In this document: positions 1-11,355 of the stretch, piece after piece | How the letters are laid out: each line of letters begins with the position of its first letter | How positions within the stretch are numbered: the stretch's first letter is position 1 | NCBI RefSeq assembly: GCF_000165395.2 | Contig: NW_026261571.1 | Coordinates: 582,501 to 646,500 of the forward strand | Origin: Babesia bovis T2Bo | Taxonomy: Eukaryota > Apicomplexa > Aconoidasida > Piroplasmida > Babesiidae | DNA length: 64,000 bases | Direction of reading: 5' to 3' | Made by a program: the position numbers and the translations under genes | The notes under the pieces: model-generated | Databases searched by the model: none | What the model was told of the DNA's origin: nothing | Seen by the model: the letters and a program-made list of their open reading frames with translations, nothing else

Positions 1-2237
1 CCCTCTATGCTAACACAGAATGCCACTTCACATATCCCACTGTATCTATCCAAGCATACAACCAGGTGGTTCACTACATTAGGGCTCTGTTCTACCAGTT
101 GTACTTCCTTAGGAAGCAATGCGCGGTTAAAGTGACTTGTGGAGGGAAATGGCGTGAATGTAGGTATGGCCAGGGGGTAGTGTCCAAGGGGGTAATTAGC
201 TGGATGTGCCTGGGGTGTGACCCCATGGAGCATGATAGGAAAAGTAGGGTAAATAAGGTAAAGGAGGGGTTAGTGGGGGTAACGAATGGAACAGGGAAAG
301 ATGATACATTGATGAAGTCTCTAGTGGATGTACTTGAGGAGATTGGTGATGTAGTGGTACAATTGGGTAATGCCCAAGAGAGGTTGGATACGGGAAATAA
401 TGATCTAGGGGGAGTGATGAAGGCACTGAATGGAGTGTTTTCAGAGGTGAATGCTGGGAGTGATCTAAAGGGGGTACTACAGAAGGTGCTAGGAAAATTG
501 GAGACGGAGAAAGTGAATGGACTAGAGGAGAAGGCAGGGTCACTGAATGGACTAAAGGAGGCTACTACGAAGGCTAAGGCGGCACTAGAGGCGGCTAAGG
601 ATGCAGTTGGGAAGCAAAACGGTACGGATGTTGATCCATGTAAGAACCTAGTGAGTGCTGCTATCCATGGGTTACAGAAGGCATTGGAAGCATTTATGAA
701 GTGGGCAGAACAAGATGAAAAGGATGTTATAGAGCAAGCTAAAAAGACACTGAGACATGTAGGAACACTAACAAACGCCGGAGATGAAGTAAATTTGCGC
801 AATGTTAAACTGGAAGCACACTATTCGGCAATTCTCAAGTCCATCAAAGACCTCCTTTCCATCTGCAACTCTCCCAAATGCCCGGGATGTGCAAAACACA
901 GTGACAAGTGCGGCCAACCATCAAAACCCACTATCTGTGACAAATGCCACCAACCCACGACCACTGGTGTCCCCTCCCCCCTCCAGGCATTCCTGGAAGA
1001 CAGGTTACCAGGCTTTAGTTGTGAAAGTACTAAAGAGTTGCTAGACAAACAAGAGGAAGATAGGGATCAGAAAGGGGGAAATGGGACTCTTGCATCGGTG
1101 CTAGAATACCCCTCTGCTGCATCCCACTTACATCACACCAACAGTCCTGGCCAGTGCTGCCCATTGCCAATGGGTTTTAGAAATCAATTCTATAGTGGTA
1201 GCACCAGTGATTGTACTGGCCAACGCCTATATGGCATCCTGTACTTCTTCAGTAATGAGAATATGATGCAGTCGTGCGTTTATACACTAGTGAGGGTAAC
1301 AGCAGAACTCAGTGCTACCACACCACAGGTACTGGGTGATGTCTTTGGGTTCTTTAGAGGTGGTGTAGGAAATAAAGAAGAGGCGGAGGATAAATCGAAG
1401 GGAAAGTGTGATCACATTAGTAATCCAGGTGAGAAGGGGAACGATAAGAAGTATTTCTGCGGCTGGTGTGCCTCTGGGTTAAGGGATGAGGTGCAAGGTA
1501 TCCAGTGGATACCAAAGGTAGACGATGATAAAGGAGGGAAGTATAGACAGAGTGTAGGACAAGCCCTGATAGAAATTAAGGGAGACAAAGGCAGCGTTGG
1601 TGCCGTCGCATATGCCAATCCTACTACCACCCCTAATAACCTCTCAACACTCACTGAGCAGCCACAGTATGTATCCCCCCTAACCGGTGAGCTTTATACC
1701 GCAGTAAGTGCCACTTTCGGTAACACGTATCTCTCATGGGTACTGTATCTATCAGATGCACTTGAAGGTGGTCTAAAGTCACTGTCTGAGGCATTCCAAC
1801 AGATTGAATGCAATGCGTGTAAAGGGCAATGTGACCCCAATAAGTGCAAAAAAGGTGAACACGGACAGAAGAGTAATCCTCAGGACGCTAAGAGCACTCA
1901 ACTCTGTCAGTGCCAATCAATCGTATCATGTACCGGGGTATTACCGGTCTTGTATAGACATGGCTTCAGCTACGGTAACCCATTCAATCTGGAGGGGTAC
2001 CGGCAGAAGGGGGAGAAGAATGGAGATTATAGCATAGAGAAGGTGGACGCAGGGAAGAAGCATTGTCATGAGTTCTTAAGCAGTCTCAGTGCAGTGATCA
2101 AAAAGAAGGAGGAAGTCACCCGGGGCCAGGACTACAACCACTACCTGGAGTGCTACAATGACTCTCCTTCTGTCCACCACCATTCTTACACCTTGTACAC
2201 CTTCTTCCCAGTTGAACTCCTTCCTGGTACGGATTAG
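1..2237 (+). pseudogene. ves1: VESA1-type variant antigen, 5' cut by window edge, C-terminus lost by rearrangement
   Basis: The frame is open from base 3, so the 5' part lies outside the window. The translation aligns over most of its length with the two intact VESA1 proteins nearby: the 'YNQVVHYIRALFYQLY' block, a Lys/Glu-rich coiled-coil-like stretch (about bases 230-780), a Cys-rich block near 860-960, and the conserved 'SNENMMQSCVYTLVRVTA' block near 1250. VESA1 is a Babesia antigen exported to the infected red-cell surface. The intact copies end with a membrane segment ('FGAIWPLDW') and a short tail. Here similarity stops near base 2112, and about 40 unrelated codons lead to a stop at 2235-2237. 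Those codons are the antisense of another VESA1 gene. Without its anchor this is probably a pseudogene or a donor for gene conversion. An assembly join is possible. Confidence 0.85.
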
Positions 2238-2465
2238 GTTCTTTCCATTTCATACAACCACACTTGTCGCACGGATCATTCCGCTGTACATCCTCTAGAT
2301 ACCCGCAGTTGCTATTGCTTTTCTTGTCTCGATTAATGCCATTGCCGTGGTTATTATTCTTGCAGTACTCATCATCACCATTAGTACACTTCTCTATCTT
2401 ACTCCACCCAACGAGTGCACTGAGTACCTGTGCCAACTGGTCTATGTAGGTCCGGACCACAGGGG
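2116..2465 (-). pseudogene. Inverted VESA1 N-terminal fragment
   Basis: On the minus strand this encodes the VESA1 segment beginning 'VRTYIDQLAQVLSALVGW', followed by the Cys-rich region up to a 'CSPG' motif, then stops. In the intact genes 'VRTYIDQL' is preceded by 'GLGGTAV' and by a first exon. Here the upstream sequence diverges within a few bases of 2461, so the fragment is broken at both ends. It meets the + strand VESA1 gene tail to tail at about 2112-2126. It cannot encode a complete antigen; it is a rearrangement relic or donor segment. Confidence 0.8.
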
Positions 2466-3312
2466 TACCACTGTGGCAGTACTAGATCACTACCCAAATA
2501 GCTAGCAATTCTTGACTAAGTGAGTTACTAAAGACCTATGAAACATTTACTAATAATGCTACTATACCTTTATGAAACGTTTATCAATCTTTTACTAAAG
2601 GTATCACTACTTGCACTATTAGTATAACACCCATTACTGTATATGTTACTCAGGAATCAATTTGTCAGGCAGGTATAGCACAACTGTTACTACTATCACT
2701 ACAAGTGGTGCTTACTAGTGATCGGATTGATATTGTCACGCATTATGGCATCTCTATTAAATACTTATCATGATTGGACAAGGTAGCTTCTTGGTAACAT
2801 TGCTCCTAGGTTAACATTTAATTATATCGTTGTTTATAATGTATACCATTCAGATGAGCACATCATTCGTCTATGATCTACCTTGGAATATCTTTCCGTA
2901 GTGGACAACAGCACATCTTAAGTGCCTATGACACTGTACTGGTATGTATACCACAGTATGTCATTGTTAACAGGACACTATAGCAATTGGTGAAGTAAGC
3001 TTGTCTATCATTCCATTGACGCTATACATATTGTTACAGTCGTATTAAGATGAAGCCTTTTATCGTGATAATTATCTGAAAAGGCCATTGGCTATTATTG
3101 TTCTGCGGAAAACCTGTGATGATGGTGATTTTTAGTGCTTGACAATTATACAATCATTATAATCTCATATTAAATATATATACTGCAAAATATCTTAGAG
3201 AACTGCATTGAGGAGGGATGCTGTATTACCTGGCGCTTTTAGTATGAATGGGGGGCATAAGAACAACTGGCTCCAACCGTTAGTAATCTCATCCCTAACT
3301 GTCTCCAACAAC
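2466..3312. other. SmORF 5' flank, no gene seen
   Basis: No convincing gene. From about 2730 to 3120 the sequence is a diverged copy of the flank found upstream of the other SmORFs (shared text near 2880-2960, such as 'tggacaacagcacatcttaa', also at 17890 and 19171). It is AT-rich and probably carries the promoter of the SmORF at 3313. Confidence 0.5.
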
Positions 3313-3672
3313 ATGGTAAATGTTAACAGATTACCAAAGCTCTGTGTAGTTGTGGCTTTAGGGCTCTCTGCCACGGCCACATCTACTGATGTGGCCCAGG
3401 AGCAACCCAGGAAAGAGTCGTTCTTAAGCAGATTCTTAGGTAAGAAAGGAGAACCTACCACCAAACATCATGAGGCGCCTGTACACACTGAGACAGCGCA
3501 TCTACTTATGTTCCCTCTTGAATGGTATCTGTTACCCTATCCCATAAACAGAAAATATCTTCTAAAAGCATTGCCATCTAATTTGGCTGCAAAGGTACCA
3601 GAAGACTGTAATGAACCAATAAAACCCGAAGTGGAGCAATATATTAAAAAATTTTTCTCATTCAGTGTGTAA
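3313..3672 (+). CDS. SmORF protein, single-module (119 aa)
   Basis: SmORF is a Babesia bovis family of small secreted proteins of unknown function found next to ves1 genes. The chosen ATG opens a signal peptide ('LCVVVALGLSATATS') and then the 'DVAQEQP' motif shared by all copies here. An upstream in-frame ATG exists but would put non-conserved sequence ahead of the signal. After a charged linker ('ESFLSRFLGKKGEP') comes one copy of the family module: hydrophobic-EWYLLP, then NR, LP, VPEDCNEPI, and IKKFFS at the end. Part of its 3' DNA closely resembles the last module of the neighbour at 4641-5660, suggesting exchange between copies. Confidence 0.8.
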   Translation: MVNVNRLPKLCVVVALGLSATATSTDVAQEQPRKESFLSRFLGKKGEPTTKHHEAPVHTETAHLLMFPLEWYLLPYPINRKYLLKALPSNLAAKVPEDCNEPIKPEVEQYIKKFFSFSV

Positions 3673-4640
3673 CATCACAAGTTGATGCGTCTGTCTTGAT
3701 ATGATAGTTCAACGTGAATTTAAACCCCTAGAATATCTAGATACAGACATGATAACTTTAATTTAGCGATGCTTTACTGCTGTAGTTGATTACAGTGATA
3801 CATTTAGACCGGTATATCACGGAATATATGCCTGTATAACTGACTGTACTGCTTATGACTTTTTTAGTAATTATCATTGTCTACTCATTCTTATTATGCC
3901 ATACATACACGTACTTAGTACGTATAACAACTGTCTGCGTATTTAGATATACACCTTCTAACAGCAACCTGATAACCTCTACAGTAATGTGATACAACAC
4001 GTTACTTTGTTAATGATAGCTCTATTTAAGTGCTATCAAGTAAGCAGTGTAATAAAGTATGCGTTATGGCATCTCTATAAAACACTTATGCTTCGACAAG
4101 GTATCTTTTAGGCAACACTGGTCGTAGGTGAATATGTCATTATACCGTTGTTTATAACGTGATCCCGTGGAAATGAGCACATAACACGTCATACATCTAT
4201 GGTGGAAAGTAACAATCCTACAGTACCTGACACTGTACTGGTATATGAGGTCATAGTATACCATTGTTATATGAATGCTATAGTACTTGGTGAGGTAGCA
4301 AGTGATCTGTCATACAATTGACGTTATACAGATTGTGACATTCATGCCACCGACGCCATATTGATCGTAACAACCACGTTCCTGTTTTTAACGTTTACTT
4401 ATAAACGATACTGTATCAACACTGGTATGTAGAGCACCTCTAATGATTGTGATCTGAACGGTGCCTGAGAATAAGACAATTACATTGTTTTCATATGACA
4501 TGTATACCAATCATACAGTAGCTGGGAAATCTGCGTAGAAGAGCAACCCCTAACACTCTGTTACTACTACTATACCTGGGGCATGACAACAACTATAGTT
4601 CCAACAGTTAGTTATCTTACTCCCTACTAACTTCACCAAG
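3673..4640. other. Inter-SmORF spacer, no gene seen
   Basis: AT-rich spacer without a credible gene. About 4055-4330 is another diverged copy of the SmORF upstream flank (shared text around 'gacactgtactggtatatg' and 'gaggtagcaa'). The stretch just before 4641 matches the 5' flank of the SmORF at 16283, including 'ggggcatgacaacaa'. Confidence 0.5.
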
Positions 4641-5660
4641 ATTGTATCTCTAAACACGTTATGGAAGCTTTCTGTATTGGTGGCATTCGGGGTCTCTACC
4701 ACGGCCACTGCTACCGATGTAGCCCAGGAGCAACCCAAGAAGGAAGAATTGGAGAATGGATCATTACGTAACAAAGAAAAGCCTGGGACTAAGCCAGTGG
4801 AAGTAAAAGAAGCAACCAGGATTACCACTAAAAGAAACAGTGATCCAAATGATCCACCGATGTTCAGTGTTGAATGGTATCTGTTACCCAAGCCCCTAAA
4901 TAGAGCAAGTCTTCGTGAGAGGTTGCCTTGGTTTGCGCAAAATACTGTGCCAAGGGACTGTAATCAGCCAATAGCTCCACCAACAGAAAAATATATTCGA
5001 AATCATTTTTCTTGGGTTGAGAAACAGAAACAGAAGGAGTCATCTTCTGCGGATGCCACAACCACTAATGTGAGCCAACCCAAGAAGGGATCCTTCCTAA
5101 GCAGATTCTTCAGTAAAAACAACAAACAGGTTGATATCCCAGATTTACCCAAGTATTCTCTTGAATGGTATTTCTTACCCAAGGAGGAAAGCAGGAAACA
5201 TCTTCGTGACAGGTTGCCATATGCTTCGAAAGGTGTTGTAGCATCGGACTGTAGAGAATCAATAGCGCCTGTGTTTGAAAAACGCATTAGGGATTATTTG
5301 TCATTATATACCGTAGACTGGTATCTATTACCCAAGCCCGAAAACAGAGCTACCCTGCGTAATTCGTTACCAAAGGATTTGGTCGAAAAGGTTCCAGAGG
5401 ACTGCATGGAGCATATAGAGCCCGAGGTGGAGGATTACATTAGGAAATATTTTTTATGGTATTGCTTTGAATGGTATCTGTTACCCAAGCCCGAAAACAG
5501 GGCCGCCCTGCGTAATTCGTTGCCAGAGGATTTGGCTGCAAAGGTACCAGAGGACTGTAATGAACCAATAAGCCCCGACGTGGAAGAACTTATTAGAGAG
5601 CATTTCACAGTGATTGAGAAGAAGCAGAGGCCTAATCGTTTTTGGTATTTGCATTTGTAA
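4641..5660 (+). CDS. SmORF protein, four-module, no ATG start
   Basis: The frame is open from 4599 and encodes a SmORF signal peptide and 'TDVAQEQPKKE', but the two positions where other copies have ATG read ATT (4641) and ACG (4656). No in-frame ATG occurs before the first module. The product would have four modules, each with hydrophobic-W-Y-hydrophobic-LP, R, LP, DC, and I-R near its end, at roughly residues 63-112, 160-209, 212-260 and 262-310 counted from 4677. Before module two lies 'NVSQPKKGSFLSRFFSKN', which mimics the post-signal linker of single-module SmORFs, so this looks like a fusion of SmORF units. It may be a pseudogene, use a non-AUG start, or gain its start from an upstream exon not recognised here. 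Confidence 0.7.
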   Translation: MVSLNTLWKLSVLVAFGVSTTATATDVAQEQPKKEELENGSLRNKEKPGTKPVEVKEATRITTKRNSDPNDPPMFSVEWYLLPKPLNRASLRERLPWFAQNTVPRDCNQPIAPPTEKYIRNHFSWVEKQKQKESSSADATTTNVSQPKKGSFLSRFFSKNNKQVDIPDLPKYSLEWYFLPKEESRKHLRDRLPYASKGVVASDCRESIAPVFEKRIRDYLSLYTVDWYLLPKPENRATLRNSLPKDLVEKVPEDCMEHIEPEVEDYIRKYFLWYCFEWYLLPKPENRAALRNSLPEDLAAKVPEDCNEPISPDVEELIREHFTVIEKKQRPNRFWYLHL

Positions 5661-6409
5661 ATTAGCAATAATGGAGTCACTTAAGGAGAACTAATATAAC
5701 ATAATGTCATAGGTAATACACTTGTCTACCAGACTACCCTAATACATATACACTATTACTCTACACCACATATCCACAGACTAACCTTACTAACACTGGC
5801 ATCCAGTATATCCATAGACCCTCTGTATTGCCGCATTAACAACACTGGTCATTAGCACACATATACTACTCGGTTGTTCCCCTGTTATGGACTACTATGG
5901 TACAGCATACTAACCACGGTATCCATAATGTCCCATGGAAGTGACATTGTTATAGAGTACTGTACATAAGTGATATTCAGTGTTAGTACTACAATATGTA
6001 TTCCTCTAGATTGCATCATATTATACTTCCCACTCTCCACTAGTACATTTCACTACCTCTATCAGGATATCCGCAGTGATCACGACAGGAGTGCTGAAGG
6101 TGGGTTAGTTGATCCATAATGATTCCGTGACCGATTATGGTAGGGATAGCGTAGTGCTCAGCAATTGCCAAACCCACTTTTCAAGCCACCAGCAAGTGCC
6201 CCACCACTACACTACCCCATACTCTATAAACCCCACCAGGGTAACTCCAAGATAAATTATGGCCCCACTAAATACACCTTTGTGCAGGATAAGGGGAGGT
6301 GAGACAGAGAGTTAGCAGTTACTATGTAGTCGCCAAAAGGTACTACTACACATATTACTCTACCCAAAAATTCTACCACTACCTTGCTAAACATTTACTA
6401 ACCATGATA
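5661..6409. other. Spacer between SmORF and minus-strand VESA1, no gene seen
   Basis: No gene recognised. The SmORF 3' flank and the VESA1 3' flank meet here. The part near 6180-6300 is rich in CCAC/CCCC runs unlike the AT-rich rest, but carries no open frame with VESA1 or SmORF similarity. Confidence 0.4.
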
Positions 6410-9400
6410 CTAAAACATTACTAAAAGCACTACTAAACATTGACCAAAATTTTCCACCCCCTCCAGCACTACTCTTCCCTTCCGTCCCGTCATCACCTTA
6501 TACCACATACACTGCCACTGGTGTGCTCCACCCCGTAACCAATGCGACCTCATATATGTCCAGTCCAGTGGCCATATGGCACCAAATGCTAGGTAGAGTA
6601 GCGCCACTAGCCAGGCCAAGGTCAACACAAAGATCCAGGGGAGCCGTATGTCGTATTGGAGTTGGCCGATTTGCTTTAGGAGATTGCTGAGGGGGTGGTC
6701 CTTAGAGGCGCCCTTCTCGTCCTCTAGTACTTTGCTTAGGCTCTCTAGGAATTGATGACACTGCTTCTTCCCCGTATCCACCTTCTCTATGCTATAATCT
6801 CCATCCTTCTCCCCCTTCTGCTGGTACCCCTCCAGATTGAATGGGTTACCATAGCTGAAGCCATGTCTATAGAGAACCGGTAGTACCCCGGTACATGATA
6901 CGATTGATTGGCATAGACATTGTGCACCACCCTTGTTACCGTGACTTCCCTTCTTGCACTTATTGGGGTCACAGTCTCTGCAACCACGGCATTCAATCTG
7001 TTGGAATGCCTCTGACAGTGACTCTAGTCCCCATTGAAGCGCATCTGACAGATACAGTACCCATGAGAGGTATGTTCCACCGAAAGTGGCACTCACTGCG
7101 GTATAGAGTTCACCGGTTAGGGGGGAGAGGTACTGGCAGTTCTCAGTGAGTCGTGAGAGGGAAGTATTAGTGGTGGTAGCACCGGAATATGAAACGGTAG
7201 TGTCTTTGTCGCCCTTAATATCTATCAGGGCTCTACCGACAGTCTCCCTGTAACTGTCCTTTCCCTTTGGTATCCACTCAATGTCTTTCACTACATCCCG
7301 TAACCCAGAGGCACACCAGCCGCAAAAGTAATCGTCATTTCCTTTCTTAGACGGGTCGCCTGAGTGAGTGCATTCCTTGCTCTTCTGTCCACTCTTAGTC
7401 TCTCCTGTCTCCTTATTTCCTACACCACCCCTAAAGAACCCAAAGACATCACCCAGTACCTGTGGTGTAGTAGCACTGAGTTCTGCTGTTACCCTCACTA
7501 GTGTATAGACACACGACTGCATCATGTTCTCGTTACTGAAGAAGTAGAAGATGGCGTAGAGTCTTGAGCCCGTCATGTCAGCGATGCTGCCCATGTGGAA
7601 TTGCCCTCTAAAACCCATTGGCAATGGGCAGCACTGGCCGGAACCACCACAGTGTCGTAGGTGGGATGCTGCAGGAGGGTACTCTGGATTCTCGGTGTCC
7701 GGTACCTCTTTACAACTAAAGCCTGGTAACCGATCCTCGAGGAAGGCCTGGAGGGGGGAGGGGACACCAGTGGTGGTCATATTGCCACATTCCTTACACA
7801 TCGTAGGAGTCCCCTGCTGGCCACACTTGGTGGAGTGTTGGTCACAGGTTGGGCACTTTGGAGAGTTGCATATGGAGATGAACTTGTCAATGGCTTTGTG
7901 GAACAACTCTCTGACCCAATCTGGTAGTTTGCCATATAGTGGTGATTTATCATCTTTTAGCTCTTCTTTTAATGCCTCCAATGCATCACGTACTCCTTTG
8001 ATAGCATTGGATAGTTCATTCTTACCTTGATCGAAATCATCACTCGTTGCCTTCCCTAATTTCTGCACTACCTCCCCTAGTTTTCCACCACCATTCTTCG
8101 CCAGCGCATCTAGTTTCGTCTTAGCCTTCGTTAGTTCATTCCCACTCAGCCCATCCCCATTCACTTTCTTCGCCGCTTCCTCTAGCGCCGTCCTAGCCTT
8201 ATCTAGTCCCTCCTTAGCCTCCTGTAGTTTTGCCTTCACCCCCTCTATAGCCTCTTTCTTCTTCCCTTCCAATGCCTCCTGGGCATTACCCAATTGTACC
8301 ACTACATTCCCTATAGCCTGTAATACTTCCTTTACCTTCAGTGCTACTTCTTCGTTCACCTTCCCCAATGTTTCCCTCATTACCTTCTCAACCCTCCCCT
8401 TTCTATCATGTTCCATGGGGCTACACCCCAGGCACATCCAGCTAATTACCCCCTTCCCAAGCACGCCACTGCCATACCTACATTCACGCCATTTGCCTCC
8501 TAGAGCAACTTTAACTGCACATTGCTTCCTAAGGAAGTACAACTGGTAGAATAGAGCCCTGATGTAGTGAACCACCTGGTTGTATGCTTGGATGGGCACT
8601 GCTGGATAGGTGAAGTTGCACTCCGTGTTGGCATAGAGGGCATGGATGGCAGGAGAGTCAGTGCTTTTGAGGCCACCCTGGATACCTATGAGGACCAGTG
8701 GGCAGTACTGGGTCACTGCTTGGAAGTGGGCAAACAGGTTGTATTCATGAACAGTAATGGGATGTTTAAGGCCTGTTTGAAGAAAGGAAAGCTGTTTTTT
8801 GTCTCCAACATCAGGTGCTACTTTTTTCAATGATTCCTTAGAATGATCCAGTAACTGCTTATATGCCTGACTATAGGGCAATGCACTAAGCCAGTATAGA
8901 ATTTCCCGGATGGTCTTGGGTGTGTTAGAGGTAGTACTGTGAGTGGTACTTTCAGTAGCCTTCTTTTGTAATCCAGTAAAGTAGGCACATGATAGAATAT
9001 AGAGCTTGAAATTGGCACCGTTTTTGTGCTGGTTAGTATCACTGATTTGGCCAGTAGTACCAGAGGCACTGCCATTCTTCTTGAAGACAGTAGCATCTTT
9101 GTTAAATGAATCCCTATGTGCAGTATGTACAAAACCGGCATAATTCATACCGAAAGGACTTCTGGCTGTGTTACCATTTTGGTCATTGGCTTCACCACTA
9201 TCACTAAGGCCTTTAGGCTCCAAGAATCCCAAGAAAAACTTATCCCTAAATCCATCCCATATGACCTTATCTAGTCTATTCTGTGGCCCACCATTATTAA
9301 GCATACCCCTGGGGAACCCTAAGGCCTGCAGCCATTGGGATAGTGTACCATCATCTAGACCACTACCATCCAAAATGTGGTTGTTCCAGTACGGACTACC

Positions 9401-10556
9401 CGCGGCGTACTTGCCCGTCCAATGCATGTAAGTCACTCCACTCCAGATGAGACATACTGACCCTAGTAAGATTTGGGCACATTGGTGACGGCGGTGGGAG
9501 GGGGTCAATTTATCGTCAAAATATAGATATCCCGGCTTGGTTGATGGATCGAGGTCATTCCATGGATGGAAGATGTATGCAGTCCTATCCTCTACGTATG
9601 AACTTTTTACTAGAGTCGTCTTGTGTGGATATGCTGATCTATAGCCTTTTTCCTCTTCTTTGACACAACTACACTTAGCATTCGTCTTACACTTCGTACA
9701 ACCCGTACAACAACACTTGCAGCATTTGCCTTTTTTGGCGCATTGACACTCCTCGCCAGGACTACATCCACCAGTACTACAGCTACACTGTGCATCACCA
9801 CTACCCTTACACCTCTGGCACTTCCTTCCCAGCGGTGTTCCTTCCTGGTCCGGCTTCTTCACGTCCCATTTCATACATTCACACTTCTCACACTTGTTGC
9901 TTGGCGCTATATCATCTAGATACATGCAGCCATCTAGGCCATGATGTAACTTGTCATCCTTCACGCACGTGCCCTTGTCAGGACACTTATCTATCCTACT
10001 CCACCCAACGAGTGCACTGAGTACCTGTGCCAGCTGGTCTATGTAGGTCCGTACCACTGCAGTACCACCTAGTCCCTGTACCAGAGAGAATAGTCCATTG
10101 AGGTGGCCTTTCACTGTGTCAGCACTGGCGCCTTTAGTAGTCTTGCTGTCGCCTTCAGCACCATTCTTAACATCACCTTGATATCCTATAGGACACCATG
10201 AGGTACTGTATACCAGTAGTGGTACTACGCTAGTACTACTCTAGTACTGGGCACTTACCATGGTACTCCAGTTCTACTGACTGCAGTAGGTCAGTCACTG
10301 CCGCCGCAAGGCCACATATGCATTCTGTACAGGGGTGAGACTATATAAAGTGGGCGCGCCACTGTAACGGGCATTGTCGCGCCGAAGGCGCCCTCTATTA
10401 TATATGGCGCGCATAACACAGTAATGTCTACAGTAACTCACCATCCTTGTTCAGTGCCTTTCCATCCCTACCAGTTACCCTCAGGACCCAGTCAATGGCC
10501 TCCTTCAGGTTGGTAGGTGCCTCTGTCAGGGAAGAGTAGGGCTTAAACGAAGCCAT
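6410..10556 (-). CDS. ves1: VESA1-type variant surface antigen, intact two-exon gene (1,296 aa)
   Basis: Exons complement(10442..10556) and complement(6410..10185), joined in phase over a 256-nt GT-AG intron. Exon 1 opens 'MASFKPYSSLTEAPTNLKEA'. A Cys/Lys-rich domain follows at about residues 106-212, ending in the dense 'CCKCCCTGCTKC' cluster (known in the family as CKRD; it suggests the alpha type). Then come long conserved domains, a Lys/Glu-rich coiled-coil-like stretch at about 590-740, a second Cys-rich block, and one membrane segment ('FVLTLAWLVALLYLAFG') before 'WPLDW' and a short tail. VESA1 reaches the infected red-cell surface and mediates adhesion and antigenic variation. There is no classical N-terminal signal peptide. 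The tail ends in a hydrophobic 'CLVVLLVMF', unlike the partner gene. It is divergent with the gene at 10993; the two probably share a promoter. Confidence 0.9.
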
Positions 10557-11355
10557 TATCAGTGCTTCTAGGAGTACTCAGTAGTACTCACAGTGGTGAG
10601 GTAGTGGAGTGGCTATCGGGGTGGAATCCTACATATACTAAGCGCGCCCGTGTGGAAGGGGTGCCTTCGGCGCGACAGTAACCGTTACAGTGGCGCGCAT
10701 ACTATTCTGTGGGATTCCACCAGAGTAGTACTATGGCGGTGATCCCGTTGTTATAGCGGAATGCTGAATTGCTTGTACGGAATCTACCGGTACTGGATAA
10801 TCCATATTATTCTACAGATACACTACTAGTGGTGGAATCCCCTGTATTCACACTGCGCGCCTCCGTAACGGCCACCGTCAAGTACCGTCCTTAGGGCGCG
10901 CCACCGTATTATATAGGATTCCACCCTGATAGCCATACCGCCACTGACTACCCGTGCTACTGGACACTCTCTCACCAAGGGGTGGTAAAATAATGTCGGC
11001 ACCAGGGACTTCTACCTGGCCTTACAACAGCCTTACCACGCCTCCCACCAACCTGAAGGAGGCCATTGACTGGGTCCTGAGGGTAACTGGTAAGGATGGT
11101 AAAGAACTGAACAAAGACAATGGTGGTGAGTTACTGTAGACATTACTGTATATACGCGCCCGTGTAGAAGGGGCGCCTTCGGCGCCACAGCGTTCATAGA
11201 CTCACCCCTGTACAGAATGCATATGTGGCCTGGCAGCGGCAGTGACTGACCTACTGCAGTCAGTACAACTGGAGTACAATGGTAAGTAGACAGTACTAGA
11301 AGTAGTACTAGCGTAGTACCACTACTGGTATACAGTACTTCATGGTGTCCTATAG
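10186..11355. repeat. Large imperfect inverted repeat centred on the ves1 pair
   Basis: The intron and exon 1 of the minus gene (10186-10556), the intergenic region, and exon 1 and intron of the plus gene (10993-11355) form a quasi-palindrome centred near 10775. The two introns match when read in their own directions (both begin 'gtgagttactgtagacatta', both carry a GC-rich hairpin, both end 'catggtgtcctatag'). A quasi-palindromic intergenic region is known for the B. bovis locus of active ves transcription. Confidence 0.8.
10557..10992. promoter_or_regulatory. Bidirectional ves1 intergenic promoter region
   Basis: 436 bp lie between two divergent ATG codons. The halves are inverted near-copies: 'ggctatcggggtggaatcct' from 10610 matches the reverse complement of about 10915-10935, and both halves carry 'gcgcgc' blocks and a 'ggattccacc'-type box. 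In B. bovis the corresponding region drives both ves genes of the active locus. Whether this copy is active cannot be told from sequence. Confidence 0.7.

Noticed and set aside
92..802. Long minus-strand open frame opposite the first VESA1 gene
   Set aside because: It is the antisense of the Lys/Glu-rich VESA1 segment, giving a Ser/Phe/Leu-rich low-information translation with no motifs.
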